This document shows, in pieces, positions 28,899 through 37,439 of a stretch of DNA of 64,000 nucleotides. Location of the stretch: NCBI RefSeq assembly GCF_001010945.1, contig NZ_LBHB01000001.1, forward strand, positions 1,116,001-1,180,000, in the 5' to 3' direction. The translations under genes and the position numbers were made by a program. How positions within the stretch are numbered: the stretch's first letter is position 1; the number at the start of each line of letters is the position of its first letter. The stretch comes from Aurantiacibacter luteus (GTDB taxonomy: Bacteria > Pseudomonadota > Alphaproteobacteria > Sphingomonadales > Sphingomonadaceae). The notes below the pieces were generated by a model. The model ran no database searches, was not told where the DNA came from, and was given only the letters and a program-made list of their open reading frames with translations.

Positions 28899-29656
28899 CC
28901 CGGCCTGCGGTTCTAGTCACCGGTGGTGCAAAGCGCCTCGGAGCGGTCGCCGTGCGGCACTTCGCCGCGGCGGGCTGGCACGTGGCGATCCATTGTCACC
29001 GATCGCGCGAGGAGGCGGAGGAACTCGCCTCCGAATTGCCGAGCGCCGAGGTGGTCTCCTGCAATCTCGCCGACACCCAGGCTGCGGCGCACATGATCCA
29101 AGATCTGGCCGGACGGCTGGCCGACTGGCGCTGCCTGGTCAATTCCGCCGCGCTGTTCGATCCGGACACAGTCACCGATCTCGACCCGGAAACCAATGCC
29201 CGCGCCGCGCTGGTCAACGCCGCCGTGCCCGCACTGATGGCGCAGACCTATTTCGCCCATGCGAACAGCGCGGCCGGGCGGCGGGTGATCCAGGTGACGG
29301 ACCAGAAGCTCGCCAACCTCAATCCCGATTTCTTCAGCTATACCATGAGCAAGGCCGCCGCCGATGTCGCCGCGCGGATGCTGGCGATGCACGCCGATGG
29401 GGAAGACCGCGTCTACTGCCTAGCGCCCGGCGCCATCCTCGCCAGCCACGACCAGAGCGAGGAAGAGGCCGAGCGTTCGCATCGCATGAACCTGCTCCAT
29501 CGCCGCACCGGAGCGGACGAGATCGCCGACGCCATGTTGTTCCTCGCCGAGGGACCGCTTGCCTCCGGCCAGACGCTATTCGTGGATTCCGGCCAGCACC
29601 TGCTCGACCAGCCGCGCGATGTGATCTACCTCGAGCGCATGGACCGCGCATCGTGA
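28895..29656 (+). CDS. SDR oxidoreductase, pteridine reductase (FolM/PTR1)-like
   Basis: A 253-residue short-chain dehydrogenase. The NADP-binding motif TGGAKRLG and the following AIHCHRSREEAEEL match the TGxxxRxG/HYHRS pattern of pteridine reductases (PTR1, FolM) rather than ordinary SDRs with TGxxxGxG. The catalytic Asp (QVTDQK), Tyr and Lys (YTMSK) are present. PTR1/FolM enzymes reduce dihydrofolate and dihydrobiopterin/monapterin. The substrate here is inferred. It overlaps nadE and the next gene by four bases on each side. Confidence 0.84.
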   Translation: MTRPAVLVTGGAKRLGAVAVRHFAAAGWHVAIHCHRSREEAEELASELPSAEVVSCNLADTQAAAHMIQDLAGRLADWRCLVNSAALFDPDTVTDLDPETNARAALVNAAVPALMAQTYFAHANSAAGRRVIQVTDQKLANLNPDFFSYTMSKAAADVAARMLAMHADGEDRVYCLAPGAILASHDQSEEEAERSHRMNLLHRRTGADEIADAMLFLAEGPLASGQTLFVDSGQHLLDQPRDVIYLERMDRAS

Positions 29657-30330
29657 GCAAGCCCGAGAAACGTCACGCGCTCAGCACCCGGCTGTGGCAC
29701 TGGGTCAACGCGCTCAGCCTCGGCATCCTGTTCATGAGCGGACTCAACATCTCCAACGCCCACCCGCGCCTCTACTGGGGGCACGAGGGCTTCGCGCCCG
29801 GCGACGAGTGGCTCGCCGTCCCCCGCTTCCCCGGATGGGCGACCATCCCCGACTACTACAGCCTGGCGGGCGCGCGCGACTGGCACACGGTTTTCGCCAT
29901 CGTCTTCGCCTTTTCGCTGCTCGCCTTCATGATCGCGGCTTTTCTCAACCGGCACATGCAGCGCGACATCTTCGCCCGCGCGCGCGAGTGGCGGCCCTCG
30001 AACATCGCCGTCGACATTCGCGAGCACCTGAAGCTCAATTTCGATCACGGCAGCGGCAAGTACAACATCCTGCAGAAGATTACCTACGCAGGGGTCATCC
30101 TTGTGCTGCTGCCACTGATGATTTGCACCGGGATCGTGATGAGCCCCGGTGGCGAGGCGGCGCTGCCCTTCCTCACCGACCTGTTCGGCGGACGGCAAAG
30201 CGCACGTTCGATCCACTTCCTCGCCGCCTGGGCGCTGTTCGGCTTCTTCCTGCTGCATATCGCGCTGGTGCTGCTGAGCGGGCCTGTCGGCCAACTTCGC
30301 GCCATGATCACCGGGGGGCGAGCGGAATGA
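29653..30330 (+). CDS. Cytochrome b561/b-type heme membrane subunit
   Basis: A 225-residue inner-membrane protein with four long transmembrane helices and heme-ligand histidines in LWHWVN, WHTVFAIVF, SIHFLAAW and LLHIAL. It belongs to the cytochrome b/b6 domain group that serves as membrane anchor and electron donor/acceptor for periplasmic oxidoreductases. The GTG at 29653 overlaps the SDR stop (GTGA), and its own stop overlaps the molybdopterin gene, so it very probably forms a redox pair with that protein. Confidence 0.9.
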   Translation: MSKPEKRHALSTRLWHWVNALSLGILFMSGLNISNAHPRLYWGHEGFAPGDEWLAVPRFPGWATIPDYYSLAGARDWHTVFAIVFAFSLLAFMIAAFLNRHMQRDIFARAREWRPSNIAVDIREHLKLNFDHGSGKYNILQKITYAGVILVLLPLMICTGIVMSPGGEAALPFLTDLFGGRQSARSIHFLAAWALFGFFLLHIALVLLSGPVGQLRAMITGGRAE

Positions 30331-31067
30331 AGCGGCGCAATTTCATCGTCGCCGGCGCGGCGGCCTTCCTCGCCGGCTGTTCCAAGATCGGCAAGACCGA
30401 TGCTTTCGGCGCTGTGGTCGACACGGCGGAAAGCTGGAACCGCGGGCTGCACCGCGCGCTCGGCTTCGGCCGCATCACCATGGCGCCGGAATTCGCACGC
30501 AGCCAGATCAGCCCGTTCTTCCGCGGGAACGGCACGACCGAGGTTGCCGGCGAGGCCTATCGCGCCTCCGCCGCCGGAGGCTTCGCCGACTGGCGGCTGG
30601 CGGTGGACGGACTGGTGGCCCAGCCGCTCTCGCTGTCGATGGACGATATCCGCGCCCTGCCCCAGCGCACCCAGATCACCCGGCACGACTGCGTCGAGGG
30701 CTGGAGCGCCATTGGCGAGTGGACCGGCCCGCAGCTCTCCGCCCTGCTGGAAATGGCGCGGCCCACCGACGAAGCGCGCTACATCGTCTTCCACTGCGCC
30801 GACACGCTCGGCGGCGCGCCCTATTACGAGAGCTGCGACATGGACGATGCCTTCCATCCGCAGACCATCGTCGCGCACCTTCTGAACGGCGAGCCGCTGC
30901 CGGAACGCAACGGCGCGCCGCTGAGGATGCGGATCGAGCGGCAGCTGGGCTACAAGCACGCCAAGTATCTCACCCGCATCGAGGCCGTCGCCACGCTGGA
31001 CGGCCTGTACGGCGGCAACGGCGGCTACTGGGAGGATCGCGGCTACCAGTGGTATGCCGGGATCTGA
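30327..31067 (+). CDS. Molybdopterin-dependent oxidoreductase (sulfite-oxidase fold), exported
   Basis: A 246-residue protein with a twin-arginine-like leader (KRRNFIVAGAAAFLAGC; it also resembles a lipobox). The core is the sulfite-oxidase-type molybdenum domain, with the molybdenum-ligating Cys in HDCVEGW and later HCADTLGGAPYYE and YKHAKYL. It is too short to include a dimerisation domain, like the bacterial MsrP/YedY group. Its partner is the cytochrome b encoded immediately upstream. The natural substrate is unknown; a periplasmic repair or sulfoxide-reducing role is possible. Confidence 0.86.
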   Translation: MKRRNFIVAGAAAFLAGCSKIGKTDAFGAVVDTAESWNRGLHRALGFGRITMAPEFARSQISPFFRGNGTTEVAGEAYRASAAGGFADWRLAVDGLVAQPLSLSMDDIRALPQRTQITRHDCVEGWSAIGEWTGPQLSALLEMARPTDEARYIVFHCADTLGGAPYYESCDMDDAFHPQTIVAHLLNGEPLPERNGAPLRMRIERQLGYKHAKYLTRIEAVATLDGLYGGNGGYWEDRGYQWYAGI

Positions 31068-31070
31068 CGC

Positions 31071-31484
31071 TCAGGCGGGCGGATAGGCCCGGTTCATCGC
31101 GTTCCAATTAAGCTGCACCAGCTCCTCGAGAACTCCCATGTCTACGTCGGCCAGCTTGTTGATATAGACGCAGCTCGCGCCCGTGGAGTGCTTGCCCAGC
31201 TTAGCCAGCAGCGCCTTGCTCGCCTCGCCCGCCTCGGCGTCGCAGTAAAGCCCCATCAGGTGCAGCGAGTGCTTGGCCTTGGTCGTGGCGAAGCCGGCGC
31301 GAAAGGAATCGCCCTCGCGCCCGCTGTCGTAGCGGTAGTGGTAGGTGCCATAGCCCGCGATCTTGCCCCACATCGCGGGCACCTGTCCGCTCACCTTCCG
31401 GAACAGCGCATCGAGCGCGCGTGCCTCGTCGCGCTTGCCCGCATGGTCGACGGCCGAGACATGGTCTTCGAAGGTCATGGCCAT
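31071..31484 (-). CDS. DUF1801 domain protein
   Basis: A 137-residue cytosolic protein of the DUF1801 (YdhG-like, YdeI-type) family, seen in the segments GKIAGYGTYHYRYDSG...FRAGFATTKAKHSLHLMGL. The function is not established. ATG 31484 is preferred; a second ATG lies two codons on. It is convergent with the molybdopterin gene (three-base gap) and divergent from the cyclopropane synthase operon. Confidence 0.85.
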   Translation of the reverse strand: MAMTFEDHVSAVDHAGKRDEARALDALFRKVSGQVPAMWGKIAGYGTYHYRYDSGREGDSFRAGFATTKAKHSLHLMGLYCDAEAGEASKALLAKLGKHSTGASCVYINKLADVDMGVLEELVQLNWNAMNRAYPPA

Positions 31485-31571
31485 CTGGCTAGCCCGAGAA
31501 TTGACTTGCCGCAAATCCCGGCACAAACGGTTTTCAAGCGAAACCAATCGAATTCCGGGAGACAGAAGGCC

Positions 31572-32870
31572 ATGTGGCTGCTCGACAAACTGCTGCAAAA
31601 GGTCATCCGCGCCGGTCGCCTCGTCATCACCGATCACGATGGCAAGGTCTACAACTACGGCACCTCCGATGCCGGCGACGCAGCGCCGATCAACGTGCGA
31701 CTGACCCACCCCAAGGCCTCCGGCCACATCGCCCGCTACCCGCAACTCGGCGCGGCGGAGGCCTTCATGTGGGGCTGGATGGAGATCGACGAGCCGCACG
31801 ACCTGCGCGATCTCGTGCTGTTTTTCACCGCGCAGTCGAAGGCGCTGGGCGACAAGGCGATCCAGCCGCAGGGCACGGTGAAGCGACTGGCGCAAAAGGC
31901 CGTCGCCAAGGCGGACAGCCTCAACCCGCGCGGCAAGGCGCGCAAGAACGCAGAGCACACATACAACCTCACCCGCCGCCTTTACGAGCTGTTCCTCGAC
32001 GAGGACCGGCAGTACACCATGGCCTATTACCGCGACCCGTCGAACAGCCTGGAAAAGGCCCAGCTCGACAAGAAGGCGCACATTGCCGCCAAGCTCTACA
32101 TCACGCCCAAGAACGGGCCGAAGATGCGCGTGCTCGACATCGGCTGCGGCTGGGGCGGCTTCGCGCTCTACCTCCACCGCACCTACGGCTGCGAGGTGCT
32201 GGGCGTGGCGCTGGCGCCCGACCAGATCGCCTTCTGCAAAGAACGCGCCGAGGAAGCGGGCGTCTCCGACAAGGTAAAATTCGCGCTGATGGACTACCGC
32301 GACGTGACCGGTCAGTTCGACCGCATCAGCTCGGTCGGCCTGCTCGAGCATGTCGGCGTGCCGCATTACCCGCACTTCTTCGAGCACACCGCGCGCCTTC
32401 TCAAGACCGACGGCGTGATGGTCAGCCACCTGTGTGGCCGCACCGGCCCTCCGGGCTTCACCGACGCCTTTACGCGCAAGTACATCTTCCCGGGCGGCTA
32501 CATTCCGGCGGTGAGCGAGCTCGTCTCGGTCAGCGAGCGGTACGGCTGGCAGCTGATGGATTACGAGGCCATGCGCTTCCACTACAGCCTCACGCTGGAG
32601 GAATGGTACAACCGCACCGTCATGCACAAGGACGAGATCGTCGAGATGTACGACGAACAGTTCTACCGCATGTGGCTGTTCTATCTTGCCGGGGCCGAGC
32701 AGAGCTTCCGCAACGGCACGCTGGTCAACCACCAGCTCGTCTACGTGAAGGATCGCGCTGCCATCCCGATGACGCGCGATTTCATGTACGAGGAAAGCGA
32801 GCGCCTGCGCGGGCTGGAGGAGCCGCCGCGCTGGCACCTCGACCCCGCGCTGAAGCAGGCGGCGGAATAG
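31572..32870 (+). CDS. Cyclopropane-fatty-acyl-phospholipid synthase paralogue 1 (divergent)
   Basis: A 432-residue SAM-dependent enzyme-like protein. The SAM motif RVLDIGCGWGGFALYL is intact, as are LLEHVG and the C-terminal segment FYRMWLFYLAGAEQSF. However, the CFA-synthase core motif is altered: the region that in its neighbour reads HHYDIGNPLYELML...YSCAYF is here HTYNLTRRLYELFL...YTMAYY, so the conserved Asp, Gly-Asn and Cys are missing. It is the first of a tandem pair. SD GGAG lies about 10 bases before ATG 31572. Confidence 0.88.
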   Translation: MWLLDKLLQKVIRAGRLVITDHDGKVYNYGTSDAGDAAPINVRLTHPKASGHIARYPQLGAAEAFMWGWMEIDEPHDLRDLVLFFTAQSKALGDKAIQPQGTVKRLAQKAVAKADSLNPRGKARKNAEHTYNLTRRLYELFLDEDRQYTMAYYRDPSNSLEKAQLDKKAHIAAKLYITPKNGPKMRVLDIGCGWGGFALYLHRTYGCEVLGVALAPDQIAFCKERAEEAGVSDKVKFALMDYRDVTGQFDRISSVGLLEHVGVPHYPHFFEHTARLLKTDGVMVSHLCGRTGPPGFTDAFTRKYIFPGGYIPAVSELVSVSERYGWQLMDYEAMRFHYSLTLEEWYNRTVMHKDEIVEMYDEQFYRMWLFYLAGAEQSFRNGTLVNHQLVYVKDRAAIPMTRDFMYEESERLRGLEEPPRWHLDPALKQAAE

Positions 32871-32883
32871 GGCGAGCCCGGCG

Positions 32884-34143
32884 ATGGCGGCCTCCGACAA
32901 GCTGATCGACAAGCTGCTGGCGCGCATGATCCGGCGCGGCACCCTGCGTCTGACCCATGCCGACGGCACGGCCCGCACCTTCGGCGCGCCGGAGCCCGGC
33001 TTCCCCGACGTCGCCATTCGCTTTGCCGACGACAAGGTCGCGCGCGACGTGCTGCTCGACCCGCGCCTGGGCGTTGGCGAAGCCTACATCGACGGGCGTA
33101 TCGTAATTGAGCAAGGCGACGTCATGGCGCTCGTCAGCCTCGTGCGGATGAACAACCGCTGGGAGGACAAGGCCCGGCTCGGCACGCCCAGCCTCGCGCG
33201 GCGGCTGCGCGGGCGGGTCAAGACGGCGCTAGCCGCGGTCAACCGCCCCGGTTCCTCGCGCCGCAACGTCGCCCACCACTACGACATCGGCAATCCGCTC
33301 TACGAACTGATGCTGGATGCGGAGCACATGCAGTATTCGTGCGCCTATTTCGCGCGCGACGACATGACGCTGGCCGAGGCGCAGGAGGCCAAGCTGGCCC
33401 ACATCGCCGCCAAGCTGCGGCTGGAGCCCGGCTGTCATGTGCTCGACATCGGTTGCGGCTGGGGCGGCATGGCGATCTTCCTTGCCCGGCGCGCCGGCGT
33501 GCGGGTGACGGGCATCACCCTGTCAGAGGAACAGCTGGCCCTCGCCCGCCAGCGCGCCGAGTCAGCGGGAGTCGCCGACAAGGTGCGCTTCGAGCTGGTC
33601 GACTATCGCGACCTCGCCGAGCGCGGTGAGCAGTTCGACCGCATCGTCTCGGTCGGCATGTTCGAACACGTAGGCCGCCCGCAGTTCGAGACCTTCTTCC
33701 GCTGCTGCGCGCGACTGCTGAAGCCCGAAGGCGCGATGCTGGTCCACACCATCGGCAGGCTTGGCAGCCCCGGCAGGACCGACGCCTTTACCGAAAAATA
33801 CGTCTTCCCCGGCGGTTACATCCCCGCGCTCAGCGAAACCGTCGCGGCGAGCGAAAAGGTGCGCCTGATGGCGACCGACGTGGAGATGCTGCGGCTGCAC
33901 TACGCGAAAACCATCCGCGCCTGGTACGCCAACTGCCTCGCCAACCGCGATGCCATCGTTGCGCTGCACGACGAGCGGTTCTTCCGAATGTGGACCTTCT
34001 ACCTCGCGGGCGCGGCCACGGTCTTCGAGCATGGCGGCATGTGCAACTACCAGATCCAGTTCGCCCGCGAACGTCGCGCCCTGCCGCTGACGCGCGGGTA
34101 CATGGAGCAAGCCGAAGCCGCACTTCTCGCCGGTGAAGGCTGA
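32884..34143 (+). CDS. cfa: Cyclopropane-fatty-acyl-phospholipid synthase paralogue 2
   Basis: A 419-residue CFA synthase that transfers a methylene group from SAM to a cis double bond in membrane phospholipid acyl chains. The conserved core HHYDIGNPLYELML...YSCAYF is intact, followed by SAM motif VLDIGCGWGGMAIFLA, MFEHVG and FFRMWTFYLAGA. It follows the first paralogue by 13 bases, so the two are co-transcribed; the downstream MATE gene overlaps it by 11 bases. This copy looks like the catalytic one. Confidence 0.93.
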   Translation: MAASDKLIDKLLARMIRRGTLRLTHADGTARTFGAPEPGFPDVAIRFADDKVARDVLLDPRLGVGEAYIDGRIVIEQGDVMALVSLVRMNNRWEDKARLGTPSLARRLRGRVKTALAAVNRPGSSRRNVAHHYDIGNPLYELMLDAEHMQYSCAYFARDDMTLAEAQEAKLAHIAAKLRLEPGCHVLDIGCGWGGMAIFLARRAGVRVTGITLSEEQLALARQRAESAGVADKVRFELVDYRDLAERGEQFDRIVSVGMFEHVGRPQFETFFRCCARLLKPEGAMLVHTIGRLGSPGRTDAFTEKYVFPGGYIPALSETVAASEKVRLMATDVEMLRLHYAKTIRAWYANCLANRDAIVALHDERFFRMWTFYLAGAATVFEHGGMCNYQIQFARERRALPLTRGYMEQAEAALLAGEG

Positions 34144-35518
34144 CGCGCCGCCACTGAGCCGCCCCCTGGCGCGGAAAGCCGTTTTCGCGCAGGCCTGGCC
34201 GATCATGCTCGGGCAGGCTTCCGTGCCGCTGGTCGGCGTGGTCGATACCGCGGTGATCGGGCGCACCGGCGATGCCGCGGCGCTGGCGGGGGTGGCGCTG
34301 GGGGCGACGATCATCGGCCTCGTGTTCTGGAGCTTCGGCTTCCTGCGGATGGGCATGACCGGCCTCACCGCCCAAGCTCTGGGCGAGTCCGACGGCACCG
34401 GCGAGCGCGCCGAGGTCGAGGCGCTGCTGCTGCGCGCGCTGGGCATCGGGCTGGGGCTCGGCGCACTGATCCTGCTGCTGAGCGCGCCGATCGCCCGCCT
34501 CGCCTTTGCCGTGATGGCGGGCGGCGAATCGGTGACGGCGGATGCGGGCGCCTACGTCGAGGCCCGCTTCTACGGCGCTCCCTCCGCCCTTGCCGTCTTC
34601 GCGCTCAACGGCTGGTTGCTCGGCCTCGGCCGCACGCGCGCGGCGCTGGCACTGCAAGTGACTATGAACGCGGCCAATGTCGCGCTCGACCTGTGGTTCG
34701 TCTGGGGGCTGGACATGGGCGCATACGGCGTGGGCCTCGGTACGGCGCTGGCCGAGTGGTTCGCGCTCGCCGTGGGGCTGGTTCTTGTCGGGCACGTGAC
34801 GGGAGCGAACATCCTCGCCCTTGCCCGCCGCACCCCGCGCGCCCTGCTGCTCGACCGCGAACGCCTCGTCCGCCTCTTCGCCGTCAACCGCGACATCATG
34901 ATCCGCACGATCGCCCTGCTCGCGCTGTTCGCCTGGTTCGCCAATGCCGGGGCGCGGCAGGGGGCCGAGGCGCTGGCGGCGAACCACGTGCTAATGCAAT
35001 TCGTCAACGTCGCCGCCTTCATCCTCGACGCCTTCGCCTTTACCGCCGAGCAGCGCGTGGGCGCGGCGGTGGGCGCGCGCGACCGGGAGGGCTTCGGGCG
35101 CGCGGTGCGGTTGACGGGCGAGTTTGCGCTGGCGAGCGGTCTCGCCTTTTCGGCCCTCTTCCTGCTGGCGGGCGGCCCGGTCATCGACCTGCTCACCACC
35201 GATGCCGGGGTGCGGGCCGCCGCCCGCGCCTTTCTCCCCTTTGCCGCGCTGGTGCCGCTGATCGGGATGCCGAGCTGGATGCTCGACGGCGTGTTCATCG
35301 GCGCGACACGCGGGCCGGCGCTGCGCAATGCCGCGTTCATCGCCACGCTGCTCTACATCGCCCTCGACTTGGCGCTGCGTCCGCACGGCAATACCGGCGT
35401 GTGGCTGGCGCTTCTCGCAAGCTACCTGTTGCGCGCGGGCGGCCTTGCGCTCTATCTGCCCGGGCTGCTGCGCGATCTGGGCCAGCGGCAACATCAAGGG
35501 ACGCAAACCTCGCCATGA
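34133..35518 (+). CDS. MATE family efflux transporter (DinF-like)
   Basis: A 461-residue polytopic transporter with about 12 helices. The N-terminal AWPIMLGQASVPLVGVVDTAVIG and the internal pseudo-repeat (second half resembling the first) are the MATE/MatE pattern; overall it is closest to the DinF-like branch. MATE pumps export cationic compounds using H+ or Na+ gradients. The GTG at 34133 lies inside the end of the cfa gene (11-base overlap), and its stop overlaps the next gene, so expression is coupled to both. Confidence 0.92.
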   Translation: MKADAPPLSRPLARKAVFAQAWPIMLGQASVPLVGVVDTAVIGRTGDAAALAGVALGATIIGLVFWSFGFLRMGMTGLTAQALGESDGTGERAEVEALLLRALGIGLGLGALILLLSAPIARLAFAVMAGGESVTADAGAYVEARFYGAPSALAVFALNGWLLGLGRTRAALALQVTMNAANVALDLWFVWGLDMGAYGVGLGTALAEWFALAVGLVLVGHVTGANILALARRTPRALLLDRERLVRLFAVNRDIMIRTIALLALFAWFANAGARQGAEALAANHVLMQFVNVAAFILDAFAFTAEQRVGAAVGARDREGFGRAVRLTGEFALASGLAFSALFLLAGGPVIDLLTTDAGVRAAARAFLPFAALVPLIGMPSWMLDGVFIGATRGPALRNAAFIATLLYIALDLALRPHGNTGVWLALLASYLLRAGGLALYLPGLLRDLGQRQHQGTQTSP

Positions 35519-36051
35519 TCCTTCGCAAGCTTCTTGCCGCCCTGCTGCTGGTGCTCGCCGGCCTGGGCGTGGCCACCCCCGCCCTCGCCGAGGTGCAGGT
35601 GCATTTCCAGTCGTTCAACGGCTCGGTCCTTTGGGGCCGTTATCCGCACACTTTCGTCATCTTCGAAGGCACGCTGGCGAACGGGACGCGGGTAAACGAG
35701 AACTACGGCTTTTCAGCGCGCAACAGCGCCGAGGCGATCACGCAGGGCCCCGCCCAGCACATGATCCTGTCCGAGACGCCCGCCACTATCGCCCAGACCA
35801 ACCGCCATTTCTCGGTCACCATCAGCGACCAGACCTACCGCCGGATGCGCGCCGAGGTCATCGCCTGGCGCGACTATCCGGGCCGCTATTACGACCTCGA
35901 CGAGCGCAACTGCATCCACTTCGTGGCCCGCATGGCGCAGCTCGCCGGCCTGCGCGCCGACGTGCCGAGCGAGTATATCCGCCGCCCGAAGGCCTGGCTC
36001 AACTACATCACCCGGCGCAATCCGCAGCTCGGCGCGCGCGAGATACCTTGA
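35515..36051 (+). CDS. Secreted protein with LRAT/NlpC-P60-like motif
   Basis: A 178-residue exported protein with a Sec signal ([17 protein letters not shown]). I do not recognise a named family. The mature region shows [12 protein letters not shown] (a His followed by a beta strand) and later [16 protein letters not shown]. This order, His first and then NCxHFV, is the circularly permuted NlpC/P60 (LRAT-like) layout, where the Cys and His form the catalytic site of acyltransferases or thiol hydrolases. It overlaps the MATE stop by four bases (ATGA). An envelope acyl-transfer or hydrolase role is a guess. Confidence 0.76.
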   Translation: MILRKLLAALLLVLAGLGVATPALAEVQVHFQSFNGSVLWGRYPHTFVIFEGTLANGTRVNENYGFSARNSAEAITQGPAQHMILSETPATIAQTNRHFSVTISDQTYRRMRAEVIAWRDYPGRYYDLDERNCIHFVARMAQLAGLRADVPSEYIRRPKAWLNYITRRNPQLGAREIP

Positions 36052-36109
36052 TTGCGGCGCGCCGCCGGCGCTGCTAATCGCGCGCGCTGAAGTCTCCAAG
36101 GAAGCGCGC

Positions 36110-37324
36110 ATGTCCGATATCAAGAAAGTCGTCCTCGCCTATTCGGGCGGCCTCGACACCAGCGTCATCGCCAAGTGGCTGCAGACCGAGCGCGGGCTGG
36201 AGGTGGTCACCTTCACCGCCGATCTCGGCCAGGGCGAAGAAATCGAGCCCGCCCGCGCCAAGGCCCGCGCCATGGGCATTCCGGACGAGCACATCTTCAT
36301 CGAGGACCTGCGCGAGGAATTCGTGCGCGACTTCGTCTTCCCGATGATGCGCGCCAATGCCCGGTACGAGGGCGACTACCTGCTCGGCACCTCCATCGCC
36401 CGCCCGCTCATCTCCAAGCGCCTCGTCGAGATCGCCCATGCGACCGGCGCCGACGCCGTCGCACACGGCGCTACCGGCAAAGGCAACGACCAGGTGCGCT
36501 TCGAGCTGTCGGCCTACGCGCTCGACCCGGACATCAAGGTGATCGCCCCCTGGCGCGAGTGGGATCTCACCAGCCGCACGGCACTGATCGACTGGGCGGA
36601 AAAGCACCAGATCCAGGTGCCCAAGGACAAGCGCGGCGAAAGCCCGTTCTCGACCGACGCGAACCTCCTGCACACCTCGTCCGAAGGCAAGGTGCTGGAG
36701 GATCCGTGGGAAGAGACGCCCGACTACGTTTACTCACGCACCGACCACCCCGAGAACGCACCCGATACCCCCGAATATATCACGATCGACTTCGAGAAGG
36801 GCGACGGCACGGCGCTGAACGGCGAGGCGATGAGCCCGGCGACATTGCTCGCCGCGCTGAACGAGCTCGGCCGCAGGCACGGCATCGGCCGCCTCGATCT
36901 CGTCGAGAACCGCTTCGTCGGTATGAAGAGCCGCGGCATGTACGAGACGCCGGGCGGCGAGATCTACGCCCGCGCTCACCGCGGCATCGAGCAGATCACG
37001 CTGGATCGCGGCGCCGCGCACCTCAAGGACGAGCTCATGCCGAAATACGCGGAGCTCATCTACAACGGCTTCTGGTTCAGCCCGGAACGCGAGATGCTGC
37101 AGGCGGCAATCGACCTCTCGCAGGAGCGCGTGTCGGGCACGGTGCGGCTCAAGCTTTACAAGGGCAATGCGATGGTGGTGGGGCGCAAGTCGCCGAACTC
37201 GCTCTATTCCGAGGCCCACGTCACTTTCGAGGACGATGCGGGTGCCTACGACCAGGCGGATGCCGCGGGCTTCATCAAGCTCAACGCGCTGCGTCTGCGC
37301 CTTCTCGGCAAGCGAGACCTCTGA
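36110..37324 (+). CDS. argG: Argininosuccinate synthase
   Basis: ArgG condenses citrulline and aspartate using ATP, the penultimate step of arginine synthesis. The 404-residue product has the PP-loop [10 protein letters not shown] at residues ~10-20, the [12 protein letters not shown] segment, and the conserved GTSIARPLI. It starts at ATG 36110 with AAGGAAG just upstream. Two A/T-rich palindromes follow the stop (TTTTCGCAAAA near 37325 and GTTTCGGCTGAAAC at 37347-37360); neither is a clear terminator. Confidence 0.97.
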   Translation: MSDIKKVVLAYSGGLDTSVIAKWLQTERGLEVVTFTADLGQGEEIEPARAKARAMGIPDEHIFIEDLREEFVRDFVFPMMRANARYEGDYLLGTSIARPLISKRLVEIAHATGADAVAHGATGKGNDQVRFELSAYALDPDIKVIAPWREWDLTSRTALIDWAEKHQIQVPKDKRGESPFSTDANLLHTSSEGKVLEDPWEETPDYVYSRTDHPENAPDTPEYITIDFEKGDGTALNGEAMSPATLLAALNELGRRHGIGRLDLVENRFVGMKSRGMYETPGGEIYARAHRGIEQITLDRGAAHLKDELMPKYAELIYNGFWFSPEREMLQAAIDLSQERVSGTVRLKLYKGNAMVVGRKSPNSLYSEAHVTFEDDAGAYDQADAAGFIKLNALRLRLLGKRDL

Positions 37325-37367
37325 GTTTTCGCAAAATCCGGGGATAGTTTCGGCTGAAACGCCGAGC

Positions 37368-37424
37368 CGTTGACTTATCCATGCTTGTCCACTGGCATTC
37401 CGGCCAAAAGTGGATAAGTCGACG
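37368..37424. repeat. 14-bp inverted repeat upstream of the structured RNA
   Basis: The sequences CGTTGACTTATCCA (37368-37381) and TGGATAAGTCGACG (37411-37424) form an inverted repeat with a single G-T wobble, spaced by 29 bases. It could be a stem in a transcript, an operator, or part of a promoter region (the left arm includes TTGACT, a -35-like hexamer, but no good -10 follows). Similar arms enclose TGTCCACTGG, which is partly repeated. Function unknown. Confidence 0.6.
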
Positions 37425-37439
37425 CTCGCGCCCTTGCCC

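Noticed and set aside
30327-31067. Naming the molybdoenzyme MsrP
   Set aside because: The cytochrome partner is of the b561 type, not the MsrQ type, so the specific name is not supported.
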